Shown here piece after piece: positions 25,557 to 35,200 of a stretch of DNA of 64,000 nucleotides. Numbering within the stretch: the stretch's first letter is position 1; each line of letters opens with the position of its first letter. The notes beneath the pieces were generated by a model. It had not been told where the DNA came from and searched no databases. It saw only the letters and a list, made by a program, of their open reading frames with translations. Origin of the DNA: Pseudomonas sp. NFR16 (lineage in GTDB: Bacteria; Pseudomonadota; Gammaproteobacteria; Pseudomonadales; Pseudomonadaceae); NCBI RefSeq assembly GCF_900108875.1, contig NZ_FNYJ01000006.1:62001-126000 (forward strand), read 5' to 3'. The position numbers were made by a program, and so were the translations under genes.

Positions 25557-27427
25557 TTTGTTTTATCCAAGCGTTTCAATATGAGGCTTTCAGTTTGTTC
25601 CAGCATTCTGGAAGTGTATTTGTTCGCAGAGGCTGATAACCCAGCGCAGTTGCCCAAGGTTACGACAATCATAGTGGCCGCACCAAAGCTCCGAGTTTTG
25701 TCAGCTGGCGCAGGAGTCGTGAAAGGAAGTGCCCCAACTGCGCCTGAGCCATCGGAGGCGCACGGGAGGATGGAACTAATATACATCGAAGTTTCGTCTA
25801 GGCTTATAGCACCTTTGGATTTCTCTTTAAGATCGTTAAGGTTCTTTTCAAGATCCTGACCTTCTGGTGTCGCCCAGAAGCTTTCTGGAAGCTGCTGGAA
25901 GCCTTCGGTTTCCAATTGGTCTTGTAAGTCTTGATTTATTCGTTTCAGCAGTAGGATTTTTTCTGATGTCGGACGTTCCTCATAAGCAGCACGCTCTATC
26001 TCAACACTTCTGATTTTGAAGGAGATCTTGTCATTTAGTCCTTTAAATATCGTCTTCCCAAGGAGCCGGGAAAACTCTTCCCCATTGTCAATCTGGACAT
26101 ACCATGCCCCAATTTTCGATTTGGCAGTCGCGAGGGGTGGGGTTCTGTTTATAAAGGCGTAAACGTATTCTAGCGCCCAGTCAGATCCGCCGGAAGGATT
26201 ATCCCACTTACCAAATCCGTGGCTCATTACCGAGTTTCTGGCCTTTCGGTCACCCAAGTTCCGGATAAATCCAAACTGAAAGCTGGAAAAACTCCGAAGA
26301 AATTGTGGATAAAGTGAATCGAGGCTGATCGACGTGTCAATATCCTTCCCGCATTTACCCACTGAGCGCAGGTATTGAGCGCTTTGTAATATTTGTTTGT
26401 CGTTGAAATGCTCATCAAGAATCGAGTTGGGGGCAGGCTTGAAGCATAGGATTGCGGGGTTTGAGTCTTGATCAAGAATCTTGAGACAGCTAAATGTTGC
26501 CAATGTATCGATTGAGGTATTTGTAAAGCAAATATCAAGCCCAGGCGTAGCGGTCTGGCTTTCTACATATTTTTCTGTTGGGTTTTTTGCGCTTCTACAC
26601 CTCATTGAATCAAGATTTGATTGAAGCGCGTCGTATAATTTATTGGCGTCGCCGCAGTTGGATAGTATGTCCAGTTGGAGCGGAGATTGCTCAGTCGTCA
26701 TTTTTTCATTTGGAGAGTTTTCTATCAGCTCTTTATATACGTCGTACTGAAAAATATCGTCAGCTTTCGCTATCTCTACTTTTCCAACTTTGCTTTCAAG
26801 GAAAGCCCCTCTTCTGAAGGCACTGACTCTTGCTTCCCACGTTCCATGGGCATCTGTGGATGAGTCGTTGTAAAGACCCACCAGCGATAGATTCCGCTGG
26901 TAGTAGTTTATGGTGGCTGCGTCCTGTGTGCGCGTGAATACGATTCCACTGAGAAAGTCGGCTTCCAATTCGACGTTCGGCATTGGCATTCGTGTAGTAA
27001 GATGGTGTACGTTGCCGATATACTTAATTTGAAATACATGCGACAGTTCATGCGTCAATGGTGGGATGTATAGCTCGGCTATACCTTGGTCGTCGTGCGA
27101 TGATTGTGATGCGTCAGGATAAATCGGATACGAGATTCTAAATATATGCTGATCTTCTTTTGGGCTGATATCGGACGTACTGAATCGGCCGTTAGCGCAG
27201 CCTGAAAATGTAATGCTCTCGCCTTTTAAGCCAAGTGCATCTATCGCTTCTAATATTTTAAGATTTCTACCGAAGTCCAAGACGTCCGGCGCCCCTGCAC
27301 AGTCAATGCCAGAGTCTTTTGAATTTGCGTTTAAGCAAGAGCCTTCATTACTTAGTTCGCTAGCGCATAGCGCACCTGTGCCGTACAGAGCGGCAATTCC
27401 TAAGATCAGCTGGGGAAATGCTTTCAT
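25553..27427 (-). CDS. Exported zinc metallopeptidase-like protein (HExxH)
   Basis: Encodes 624 residues with a signal peptide (about 1-22, ending ALCA). A zinc site H-E-L-S-H stands at 126-130, and ELEADFLSGIVF at 153-164 supplies the third ligand. The order HExxH, about 25 residues, then E-x-E-A-D-x-x-x-G matches the putative neutral zinc peptidases of the YpfJ type. The remaining 450 residues have many cysteines and no known domain; they may bind a target. The protein is predicted to be periplasmic or secreted. It is the middle gene of the operon, overlapping the amidase gene by 4 bp and starting 11 bp after the LysM-like gene. A wall-and-protein-degrading pair suggests a bacteriolytic or predation-like function, as inference only. 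Confidence 0.7.
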   Translation of the reverse strand: MKAFPQLILGIAALYGTGALCASELSNEGSCLNANSKDSGIDCAGAPDVLDFGRNLKILEAIDALGLKGESITFSGCANGRFSTSDISPKEDQHIFRISYPIYPDASQSSHDDQGIAELYIPPLTHELSHVFQIKYIGNVHHLTTRMPMPNVELEADFLSGIVFTRTQDAATINYYQRNLSLVGLYNDSSTDAHGTWEARVSAFRRGAFLESKVGKVEIAKADDIFQYDVYKELIENSPNEKMTTEQSPLQLDILSNCGDANKLYDALQSNLDSMRCRSAKNPTEKYVESQTATPGLDICFTNTSIDTLATFSCLKILDQDSNPAILCFKPAPNSILDEHFNDKQILQSAQYLRSVGKCGKDIDTSISLDSLYPQFLRSFSSFQFGFIRNLGDRKARNSVMSHGFGKWDNPSGGSDWALEYVYAFINRTPPLATAKSKIGAWYVQIDNGEEFSRLLGKTIFKGLNDKISFKIRSVEIERAAYEERPTSEKILLLKRINQDLQDQLETEGFQQLPESFWATPEGQDLEKNLNDLKEKSKGAISLDETSMYISSILPCASDGSGAVGALPFTTPAPADKTRSFGAATMIVVTLGNCAGLSASANKYTSRMLEQTESLILKRLDKTK

Positions 27428-27438
27428 TCCAGTTCACC

Positions 27439-27816
27439 TCAGTTGCAGATGCGCTGCCATGCAAATCCACCAGTAGGGCACATAGCCCCGCACGCACTAG
27501 CATGCGCATATCCTTTACTGCACGCGGGCATCGCCTGAGTTGCTCCAGGCGTAACAAATCCCCAGCACCCACAACCCTCTAAAGGTGTGCCCGGTGGAAG
27601 TTTGGTATCTGGTGGCGAAGGTGTTTTTTTCGAGACTATAGATTTTACGTCTGCCTCATCCATTTCGCATTTGTCAGCGATATCAGCGATAGTTTCCCCG
27701 TCTTCAAAAAAACCGAGGACAGCATTTTTTCCGCAAGAAGCGAAGGCATGGGTGTATGAAAGAATGATGAGGGTAATCAACAAAAGTCGTTGCAAATTTT
27801 TAGGTATCGAGCTCAT
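27439..27816 (-). CDS. Small exported Cys-rich protein with LysM-like segment
   Basis: Encodes 125 residues. A signal peptide (about 1-27, ending HAFA) is followed by a 30-residue segment DGETIADIADKCEMDEADVK like a LysM motif (the G-E-T-I/L-x-x-I-A start), then a Cys/Gly-rich end (CGCWGFVTPGATQAMPACSK). LysM motifs bind peptidoglycan. As first gene of the operon with the metallopeptidase and the amidase, it may target them to the wall or guard the producer. The eight or so cysteines imply disulfides formed outside the cytoplasm. Confidence 0.65.
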   Translation of the reverse strand: MSSIPKNLQRLLLITLIILSYTHAFASCGKNAVLGFFEDGETIADIADKCEMDEADVKSIVSKKTPSPPDTKLPPGTPLEGCGCWGFVTPGATQAMPACSKGYAHASACGAMCPTGGFAWQRICN

Positions 27817-27847
27817 AGCATCCCCCAGTTCCGTTGTTAGGGCATAA

Positions 27848-28089
27848 GGCTCCTCACACTACGGTAACCAAGGATGGTCAAATACCTGAGAGTGGTTTGG
27901 ATGTTAGCTTGCATTTAGGGGATGTCAAAAAAGTCTTATGTATAATAACTATCTTGACATTCGTGGTAATAAATACAGCCTATGATTGAGGCTGCATTAT
28001 CTATCCGATCGCCCTGTCTGAAGTTCTGACGACGTGATCTGCGAAACCCAACCAGATTTATAAAAAAAGCTTCTGTCACCGTAGGGTCA
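27848..28089. other. AT-rich intergenic region, promoter side of the exported operon
   Basis: Contains no frame of note. The AT-rich block (GTATAATAACTATCTTGACA) has TATAAT- and TTGACA-like hexamers in an order that does not make one standard promoter on the plus strand. A silencer such as MvaT could bind here. Confidence 0.4.
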
Positions 28090-28287
28090 TGCGATCACAG
28101 CCGGGCCAGTCAAGTGCCGGCCTATCTGATGGCAAGCAATGCCTTGGTCAACTACATCCAGTTTCATAGTGTTGGCCGGGATGCCGAATATGCCAGCGGT
28201 CTGCTGGATCACTTCAGCGAGCATTTTGGCCACAAGACTGGGGCCAACCTGTACCTGCCATATCTAATATCTAGAGGAAGAGTTTGA
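28090..28287 (+). pseudogene. Gene fragment of unknown family
   Basis: An open stretch reads ASQVPAYLMASNALVNYIQF, then HSVGRDAEYASGLLDHFSEH and FGHKTGANLYLP before ending in unrelated residues and a stop. Codon choice is like a real Pseudomonas gene, but there is no start context and the 3' end looks cut. I do not recognise the family. Confidence 0.4.
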
Positions 28288-28461
28288 GTTTCTTGGCTAG
28301 CTTAGGCAGCAAATCAAGCTGGGCCTAAATTTGCACGGGAAAATTTGAAGCAGGGTCTTGGCATCTGACTCGTGATTTTTGAATGCTCAAGGTGACCGCT
28401 GGTGGGCTTTGAACTAACATTTACTCCACAAGCGTCACCATTAGGATCTCAAGAGATTTAC

Positions 28462-28830
28462 ATGTCCCGTCTCGCAGAATTTCGCAAACTCGAACAGCAA
28501 CTGGCAGCCCAATTGGCTGAGCTGGAAACGCTCAAAAATGACGATGGCCTGAAGAAAGAAATCGAGTTCGAAACCAAATTCCGTGATCTCCTAGCTAAGT
28601 ACGGCTACAGCTTGCGTGACGTGATCAACATCCTTGATCCACAAGCAGCCAGTCGCAAGGGTGCACCAGTCGTTCAGGAGAAAGCGACTCGTCGCGCACG
28701 TACCGTGAAGGTTTACAAGAATCCTCATAATGGTGAAATCGTGGAGACAAAGGGCGGTAACCATAAAACGCTGAAAGCCTGGAAGGCCGAGCATGGCAGC
28801 GATGTCGTGGAGTCCTGGGTTTCCCAGTGA
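28462..28830 (+). CDS. MvaT/MvaU-family xenogeneic silencer (H-NS type)
   Basis: Encodes 122 residues from MSRLAEFRKL, with AAGAGA before the ATG; the frame extends upstream but has no better start. Residues 1-60 form the coiled-coil oligomerisation region (LEQQLAAQLAELETLKND). The C-terminal domain holds the DNA-binding loop typical of Pseudomonas MvaT (RARTVKVYKNPHNGEIVETK, GGNHKTLKAWKAEHG). Such proteins bind AT-rich foreign DNA and silence it, and can co-polymerise with chromosomal MvaT/MvaU. An island-borne copy next to the AT-rich exported operon may control the island or modulate host silencing. A good terminator follows. Confidence 0.9.
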   Translation: MSRLAEFRKLEQQLAAQLAELETLKNDDGLKKEIEFETKFRDLLAKYGYSLRDVINILDPQAASRKGAPVVQEKATRRARTVKVYKNPHNGEIVETKGGNHKTLKAWKAEHGSDVVESWVSQ

Positions 28831-28844
28831 CATCTGAGCTATCA

Positions 28845-28872
28845 AATAAAGCCGCCTAAGGGCGGCTTTATT
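28845..28872 (+). terminator. Rho-independent terminator of the MvaT-like gene
   Basis: AATAAAGCCGCC, a TAAG loop and GGCGGCTTTATT form a perfect 12-bp stem with flanking A/T runs, so it may work in both directions. Confidence 0.9.
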
Positions 28873-29035
28873 GTTACTGCAAGCCACCCTGATCCTGCGA
28901 GCGCTTCTTCCACACGCCCCATCAGGACATGACAAACACGTCCATTTGGATGTGGAGCTATTGACCAGGATGAGATACAAGTCTGTGTAGTGGCGTATTG
29001 CCCGAAGGTACTTGCCTACCAGCTAGGAGCAGCCG

Positions 29036-29254
29036 ATGCATCGCAGTGAAGTTACCCCCACGCTGCTGAACGCCATCTTGGGAAACCAGGCTGCTATCAC
29101 GGCTGCTCTTCAGGACGTTGCGATTTGGATAGAGAACAGCGGCTCACCCGAAGCAGCCAGTTCGGTGAGAGAACGGCTGCAAGTGATTGCTGACTCTCAA
29201 GGCCTGATTGGCGCTTGCGTGGGGGCACTAATGCAGCCGCGTATTCCAGAATGA
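29036..29254 (+). CDS. Small conserved hypothetical protein
   Basis: Encodes 72 residues, MHRSEVTPTLLNAILGNQAA onward, with AGGAGCAGCC correctly placed before the ATG. It is helical and mildly acidic with no domain. Short proteins of this look are frequent in Pseudomonas islands. The gene stands alone between the MvaT-like gene and the broken ProQ gene, with which it is convergent. Confidence 0.6.
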   Translation: MHRSEVTPTLLNAILGNQAAITAALQDVAIWIENSGSPEAASSVRERLQVIADSQGLIGACVGALMQPRIPE

Positions 29255-29273
29255 ATGATCTTTAAGTCATTCC

Positions 29274-29784
29274 TTAGTCAGCTGTTCGCTTTAGATCTGG
29301 ATCTGCGGCGGACGCTGGCGCGCCGGGTTTTGGCTGTGCACGATTTCGCCTGTCTTGGCCACGTTGCCGAGAGGCCTGGCGCTTCGCATGAAGCGCTTGT
29401 GAAGTAGTCACGATGCCAACGGGCTGACCGTTCAAATCCAAGCGCGGTGCATTTTCCACCATGCTTTTCCAGTATCGGGATCCTTGGCACCAGGTTGAGA
29501 TGCCTAGCTTGAGCTGCTCGCTGGTCAACCCTAACAGCTCCAAGTGTTGCTCGGCATCCTTAAGAATGCCTTCTTTGAGCGGAACCTTCGGAGCCGGATT
29601 GACGGGGAAACGCCAGTGGAAAATGCTTCTGCAATGGCCAGATTGCTTCTACGGCTGGATCTTGATTGCGAGGCTTCGCCGGTGGGGGAGACTTACGCTT
29701 GGGGTGTTTCGCGCGTTCGTCCTTTTGGGGTTCTTTCTCGGCCCGCAGGCGGTCACGTAGCTCAGCTAGTTGTTCAAAACCCAT
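29274..29784 (-). pseudogene. ProQ/FinO-domain RNA-binding protein, frameshifted
   Basis: From the ATG at 29784 the frame reads MGFEQLAELRDRLRAEKEP, a basic linker, then DPAVEAIWPLQKHFPLAFP, the start of a ProQ/FinO domain. In the four-G run at 29604-29607 (CCCC on the coding strand) one extra base breaks the frame. Shifting by one restores VNPAPKVPLKEGILKDAEQH, then LGISTWCQGSRYWKSMVENA and DLNGQPVG to the stop at 29274. Both halves together have the full domain plus a basic tail (about 169 residues). ProQ/FinO proteins bind structured RNAs and assist small-RNA regulation; plasmid and island copies are common. The homopolymer position leaves open a sequencing slip or phase variation. Confidence 0.8.
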
Positions 29785-30397
29785 CGTTCTATTCACTGCT
29801 TCTAGGTTGATTGCGTGGCGTAAGGATATTGCATGTAGGCCTAGGTCGCAGCAGAAACAGGACGCGCTGCTAATTCGTCGGGGTTCCGAGTGGTTGCACA
29901 GAACCAGGCATGACAGGATGGATGGGGGGACGCACCTGACGACCTCCACCTCGCTCAGACGTCCGAGCTCATGACGCTCAATTGCTGGAAACGATTCGCG
30001 CCGGAAATGGCCAAATCAGTAAGCCCCGAAGATCGAGCGTCGATGACTAGGAACGAATGTTGGGTTTACAGACGGAGAGCATGGGCATTAGCGTTGTGTC
30101 TGTGAGTAGTAGGCGCAGTGCTTATTGGCTTTGTCCACATGAGCCTTCCAGGTCGCGGGTGGGGAGTCTGGATAAGCTATCTCATGTACTTTCTCGAATT
30201 CTGGTACTTGCTCGGGCTTGGCGAAATGCACCGGTGGTTTTACAGCTGGTTTACCCGAGATTCTGAGTAGACCAGTTCGAGGAGCCTACCGGCGCAATGC
30301 CAAGATTTTTGATGCTCCAAGACCTACCACAAAGGGGGTGCACACGGATGTCATTGAATCTTTCCGCCATCACGTGGACAGCGCCGCGAATTACAAC
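29785..30397. other. Region without a supported gene
   Basis: Only short overlapping frames on both strands, none recognised. It contains the upstream region of the ProQ-like gene. Confidence 0.5.
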
Positions 30398-30802
30398 TTA
30401 TCTGGAGTCGAGCTCGACATAGCTGGACTCTCCACCACCACTGGCGCCAGACAACCAGGCCCAAACAAATGACAGCGTCGTGCGACCCGCCGCATCGACC
30501 TCGACCTTACCGCGAGAGCGTCCGGAAAGAATCTCTCCATCTGTTGTGATGCAATGGAAGAGCAGATCGAATGTGTCGGGGCCCGTCACATGACCCACCT
30601 GGTGCCCTGTGCGGATCCTTCCGCCTTTGTAGGTGCTCGTGATCGCAGTGCCATCGACTTGGTACTCAAAAACAGTGCCGGCCCCGGACAGGCCATGGGC
30701 GTTGCCGGCAACCTGGAATTTACAGTTGTGCAGGCGTTCGGCGACTAGCGAAGATAGGGTTGTCACGAGAAAGCGTCCTTTAATCGAAATCTGGGTATCC
30801 AT
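30398..30802 (-). CDS. Small beta-rich conserved protein (N-acetylglutamate-synthase-like annotation family)
   Basis: Encodes 134 residues. Repeated beta strands (GTVFEYQVDGTAITSTYKGG, RIRTGHQVGHVTGPDTFDLL, TTLSFVWAWLSG) resemble a small family often mislabelled as N-acetylglutamate synthase in databases, which has a lipocalin-like barrel (F-x-Y-x-Q-x-G, Y-x-G-G-x-I/V-x-x-G-x-x-x-G). It lacks any acetyltransferase motif. The true role is unknown. It stands alone and is divergent from the acetyltransferase remnant. Confidence 0.55.
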   Translation of the reverse strand: MDTQISIKGRFLVTTLSSLVAERLHNCKFQVAGNAHGLSGAGTVFEYQVDGTAITSTYKGGRIRTGHQVGHVTGPDTFDLLFHCITTDGEILSGRSRGKVEVDAAGRTTLSFVWAWLSGASGGGESSYVELDSR

Positions 30803-31005
30803 TCTCCGTTACCGTACCGCATTGTTGCGCAGCCAAAAACGCGGATGGCGCTGTAGTTTGTAAGCAAATACGAGTGCGTGAGGATGGAAGCCCTCCGGGC
30901 CAGGGTGTCTGCAGGCGGCTTGGTTCACGACAGCCGCGCTCAAAGAGCCCCCGTTCCTAAGTAAGCTGCCGTTCAATGTACCGATCGTTGAGATGAGCAG
31001 GCGGC

Positions 31006-31374
31006 TTGGATCAGAATTTTTCTCCCAACCAAACCGCAAGGGGGCCGCTTATAGAAGTGATTGAATGCACCCGCCAGGACGTGGACATCACCGCCAAGCT
31101 TTTCAACTTCTACCGCATGTTCTACGAGCTGCCCGACGATCTGGATAAATCGAGAGACTACCACCGCTTTAACGTTCAGCAGGAGCGTTCCAGGATCTTC
31201 TTGGAGGTGAACGACGACAAGGATGCATGAGCGTTCGCCCAGCTTTATTCCACGACCTGCTCGTCAGTCAAATCTCAAGGGAGGGTCGCCGAGCAGAATA
31301 GGCCAACAACTACAGCAGGCGCGATGTCCGTGGCGCGAAAGCTCCGATTTCGCACCTTGGTACAAGTGCGTTAG
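31006..31374 (+). pseudogene. GNAT acetyltransferase, interrupted and internally deleted
   Basis: The 74-residue open part reads IEVIECTRQDVDITAKLFNF, YRMFYELPDDLDKSRDYHRF, NVQQERSRIFLEVNDDKDA, the normal N-terminal half of a GNAT enzyme. A TGA at 31228-31230 interrupts it. Beyond the stop the same frame continues AFAQLYSTTCSSVK, the next strand, and then jumps to sequence that lacks the acetyl-CoA loop (R/Q-x-x-G-x-G/A). So it has a nonsense codon and a deletion. It is certainly inactive. Confidence 0.7.
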
Positions 31375-31424
31375 ACATGGCAACCGGTAGGTGCTGAGTT
31401 CTGAAATCCTGTCTGCTTCGCGCT

Positions 31425-31445
31425 CACCCTCTCCCGGAGAGGGTG
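31425..31445. repeat. Short inverted repeat
   Basis: CACCCTCTC and GAGAGGGTG with a three-base loop. This kind of palindrome (CCCTCTCC-GGAGAGGG) recurs between genes in many Pseudomonas and Xanthomonas genomes. It could end transcription of GmtX coming from the right. Confidence 0.4.
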
Positions 31446-31542
31446 GTCAGAAACTGACTGGCAGTCGTATCCATGAGGGTGGATCAAGGGGCTGGTCGAG
31501 CAGCCAGGCGCAATTTCCTCCTGGCTGGTATATGCCGACACT

Positions 31543-32223
31543 CTAAGCGTCGTCGGTTCTAGGCAGCTGACTCAGGAATTTCCGCCCATCCTCGATTTCA
31601 TGTAACGCTTCTTTATCCGCGATCAAACCATAGGAGCTCCAAAGCCCAGGAATGTCTTTCGCCGGAACGTCAAATATCTTAGCCACTCCTTTGAACTGTT
31701 CGCGCATTGTGCTGTAGACCGCGAGTGTGGTGTTTAGATACAGACTTAGCTTTCTGATGGTCTCTTGGGCGTTTGCATCCACCAACGCATTCGACTGGTC
31801 TCCCGTTTTGATGCTGCTTAGCCTGTCTTTCAACAAGTTGAGCTGAGCGTTGAGACTTGAGATCTTCAGCAATGCCTCTTCTGAAACCATTTCGGGTTGC
31901 TCAAGCGCCTCACGGCTCTGATCAAAAGTCGCGTCGACCATGCGTCTATAGTCATCATTACGGAGCAGCGTGATGTAGCTGAATTTGCGCACTCGTTTGT
32001 TGTAAAAAGGCGTAGTGGGATCCCCGGCCTTGGCCTCGCGCACATCTGAGATGACAGCTGCCAAGGCTTTGCAATAGTCAGTAACGTTGCCGTACTTTTG
32101 AGCATCGACGTACCGCAAAGCCTGTTGGAGCATCTTCTCAATCTGAGCAGACCGGGCAGCTACATACTCATCGAACCTAGAGGGCTTCTTTGAGGGTTTG
32201 CCCTCACGATTATTCTTCTTCAT
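31543..32223 (-). CDS. gmtX: Gamma-Mobile-Trio protein GmtX-like
   Basis: Encodes 226 residues, basic at the N-terminus (MKKNNREGKPSKKPSRFDEY), helical throughout, with no enzymatic motif. I assign it from context: it is the third gene after a truncated tyrosine recombinase and a 1131-residue recombinase-like protein, 12 bp behind the latter, which is the layout of the Gamma-Mobile-Trio (GmtY, GmtZ, GmtX). In that system the three proteins are all required for movement of islands that carry defence and offence genes (known from published work, recalled from memory). The role of GmtX itself is unknown; a DNA-binding or accessory function is inferred from its basic, coiled-coil character (LKISSLNAQLNLLKDRL). 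Confidence 0.6.
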   Translation of the reverse strand: MKKNNREGKPSKKPSRFDEYVAARSAQIEKMLQQALRYVDAQKYGNVTDYCKALAAVISDVREAKAGDPTTPFYNKRVRKFSYITLLRNDDYRRMVDATFDQSREALEQPEMVSEEALLKISSLNAQLNLLKDRLSSIKTGDQSNALVDANAQETIRKLSLYLNTTLAVYSTMREQFKGVAKIFDVPAKDIPGLWSSYGLIADKEALHEIEDGRKFLSQLPRTDDA

Positions 32224-32235
32224 GCGTAAGTCCTG

Positions 32236-35200
32236 TTACGCCACCATGTGCGTGAGTTGAAGCATAGAGTCAGCGCCTGAGACCAGTCGTTTGATTGTGC
32301 TGACATCGCCGGAGCTGGCAGCAAATACGTCGAATTCGCTGATAGCCCCTGACTTGACCATGCTGCTGATCTGAGCTGCCAATCTGGTTGCGATTGCTTT
32401 CGCGCTGTCAGGATCCACCCCGAGAATTTTGGCAATGTCGCCTTCCTTCAATAGTAGGATGTGGCGCAGCTGAGCCAGTCTCATGCTCAGGTCTTCGGAG
32501 GATGTGTCCGGGAAGTTTTGGAAGTCAATCAATCGCTTTAGCACGCGTGCCTCCTCCGGCAGGGACATATGCTCGTAGTGTTGTTGAACACCCTCGCGGT
32601 CTTTGACAATCAGCTCATCGTCGAGGCCGTGCTCATGCATGTAAATGAGCTGGTTCTCGATAGCTTCCAGAAGACAAGCTTCGCGGGCGAATCGGTCGTT
32701 CTCGGCCTCAAGCTGATCGAGTTCCGTACTGATGCGCGCCGAGGGCTTGCGTGTCAGATACTGCTGAATCAGAGTCAGCGTGCTCGCCATCAACTCCCGG
32801 TACTTGTCCTTCTTGGCGGAGATCGCGGGAAGGTGGATGACGCCCCTGATTGCAAAGTGACACGCGGAGCAGCAATTGGGCTCGCCGAACAGGTCAAGCA
32901 CCTCTTTTGGGCAGATGTTGCTGAAGGGACAAATGTGAGTGGTGTTGAACGCCAGTTCGCTCACTTCCTTGGCGATGATCCGATCAAGGCCAGTGTCAGA
33001 CTCACGTTTGACGCTCGATAGGCTCATCAGTCTGTGCTTGGCAATAGCGCCTGCCGGGTCAGCGGCAATGTCCTTCTGAAGCGTTTGATTTAGCCTGGCG
33101 ATTGTTGCTGCCAAGTCAGGGAAGTCGCCTGCGCTGAGTTTGTCGTGATTGCTCATGAGTGACATGCAAAGCATCTGTTGATGCGTCATGCCAAGGTCGG
33201 TCTCATCGAAAATGGAGTAATAGGACACCAGCGCCTCAGACTGACCAGTGAGCCATTGGCCCACGATCGACGGAGGCAGGAACTTGATGGCCTCTGAGAC
33301 GAATCCCGCACGTAGGCCATGCGGTGTGTAGTCAGAAGTCAGCGTACTGGCCGTGATCGACGACAAGCTCTCTACAGTGTGGTTCGTGATGTATTGGCGC
33401 TCCTCCGTCGAGTCTGCAGAGGGTTTGCACCACACGATGTCAGGGCAGCTCACGTCGCCCTGTACGGCTTTGATGAAGTACTGCAGGCAGAGCAGCAGGA
33501 GTCGGAAAGGGTCATAGTTCATCCAGTTCTTCGGGGTAGTCGCGAGTCTGAACAACGGACGGAGCCGACCAAATTTGGAGCCTTCGTTAGTGTTGTACCA
33601 GATCTGCTCTTGGAAGCTGGGGCAAGTGCACCGGCGGTACCAAGCGTTTTGCCTGTCCAGAATTTGAATGACGCGGTCTGAAACGATGGATGTCCATTCT
33701 CCATGAGCTTTGTCGGTACTCACCAATAGCGGCGCTAGAGGCCTCTTCATCTGGCGCTCCACGTAGTTCGCATAGCGGTCAAGATCAAGCCACACCAAGT
33801 GTTGCTGACGGATGCCCGTCTCGCACATCAAAAGCGTGGAGCGAACATCATTCATGACGACGCGTGGCTGCACTTCACCGTTGATGTGTCTGTCGGAGAT
33901 GCGATAGAAACGAGGAATATAGGAGAAGGGCCGAGGTTTGCCTTGAAAATAAAAGATAGGGGTGTAGTTCAAAGCGTTGAGGTCAACGCTCGCGCAGCTC
34001 AATTGGCCTGTACCCCAAAGTCCCGCCCATTCGGAGCTGTGGACAAGTTCGCTAAGATTTGGCCACTTGAGCTCTCCGGCGACAACACCTGGTTCGATGC
34101 CGTCCGCCATGGCATTGAGATGCATCGTCAGGTACTCAAGCGAGTACATCATGCTGAGGAACGTCGAGAAATACATTCGAGGAATGGGCTTTTTCACCGT
34201 CCCCCACTTTTTGGACTGCGCCGGGTAGCAGTCGGGTGAGAAACTATTTCTGACTTTATCAGCGTTCGGGATTACAGCAGATTGGCCAATGATGTAGTCG
34301 AAGAAATCTTCGATGGGATAAATTTTGGCATAATGGGTTTCCGGAGTGTTCTTATCGATATCCACGATGATGTTGATCATCTTCAAAAGTGTTTCTGGAA
34401 GCTCCTTCTCATAATTGCCGACCTCCTTTAATAGATCGGCATCTGCTGTGATGTAGATGGCGCAGGTGAAATCGTTGAATGTAGTTGGATATGCATCCAG
34501 GTTCCCATCACGATCCATAAAGAACTGATAGAGGTAGGGGCCGCAGTAGGCGATCATCTGGTACAGGCATGACTTGTGGTTCTTCTGGTTTTCAAGCCGT
34601 TTGGACTTGAGAAATGCCCGGTAGGTCGCGTTGATCAGCCTGCAAAACTGGACGACCTTTTCGGGAAGCATCTCCAGGCCTGGCGGCAACTCATCCAGGC
34701 CGTCCATCCGAAAGGCCCGGTTTAGAGCGTTAGCATCGGAGAATAGAGCTGCAAATGTTGGGATGCCATGCTCCGTACCTTCAAAGTAAGAACGAGTTTT
34801 CTCGACAAGCTGGGCGTGGTATCGGCTGACCTGATTCTGCTTGCCCACCTCCTGCCCTTGCTTGCGTGCTTCGCGTAATTTATCGCGACTCTCGGCGAGA
34901 ATGCGATCGACATGCTCCCGCATCCAGGGGTTGTTCGATGCATCAGCGAAGAATACCGAGAAGTCATCCGTATAGAATCGTGCGAGCTCGGACTTGTGCC
35001 CGAAGCTACGCTCTTTCAGATCGCGAGCAAGCTCCGCAGTAAAGCTTTCAGGATTGTGCAGGTTGGATGCAACCAGCAGCCGCAGCCACCCGGTCGACCT
35101 CAGCTGGCGGTTCTTATCGCTCATGGTGCCGTCGAAAACGAGTGACGACTTGGGATTGAGCGCTCTGATCTTAAACAGCATCGGGCAGCTTTCCTTATGC

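Noticed and set aside
30218..30472. An 84-codon plus-strand frame before the small beta-rich gene
   Set aside because: It overlaps the 3' end of the gene at 30398 on the other strand, and its product shows no pattern or ribosome site.
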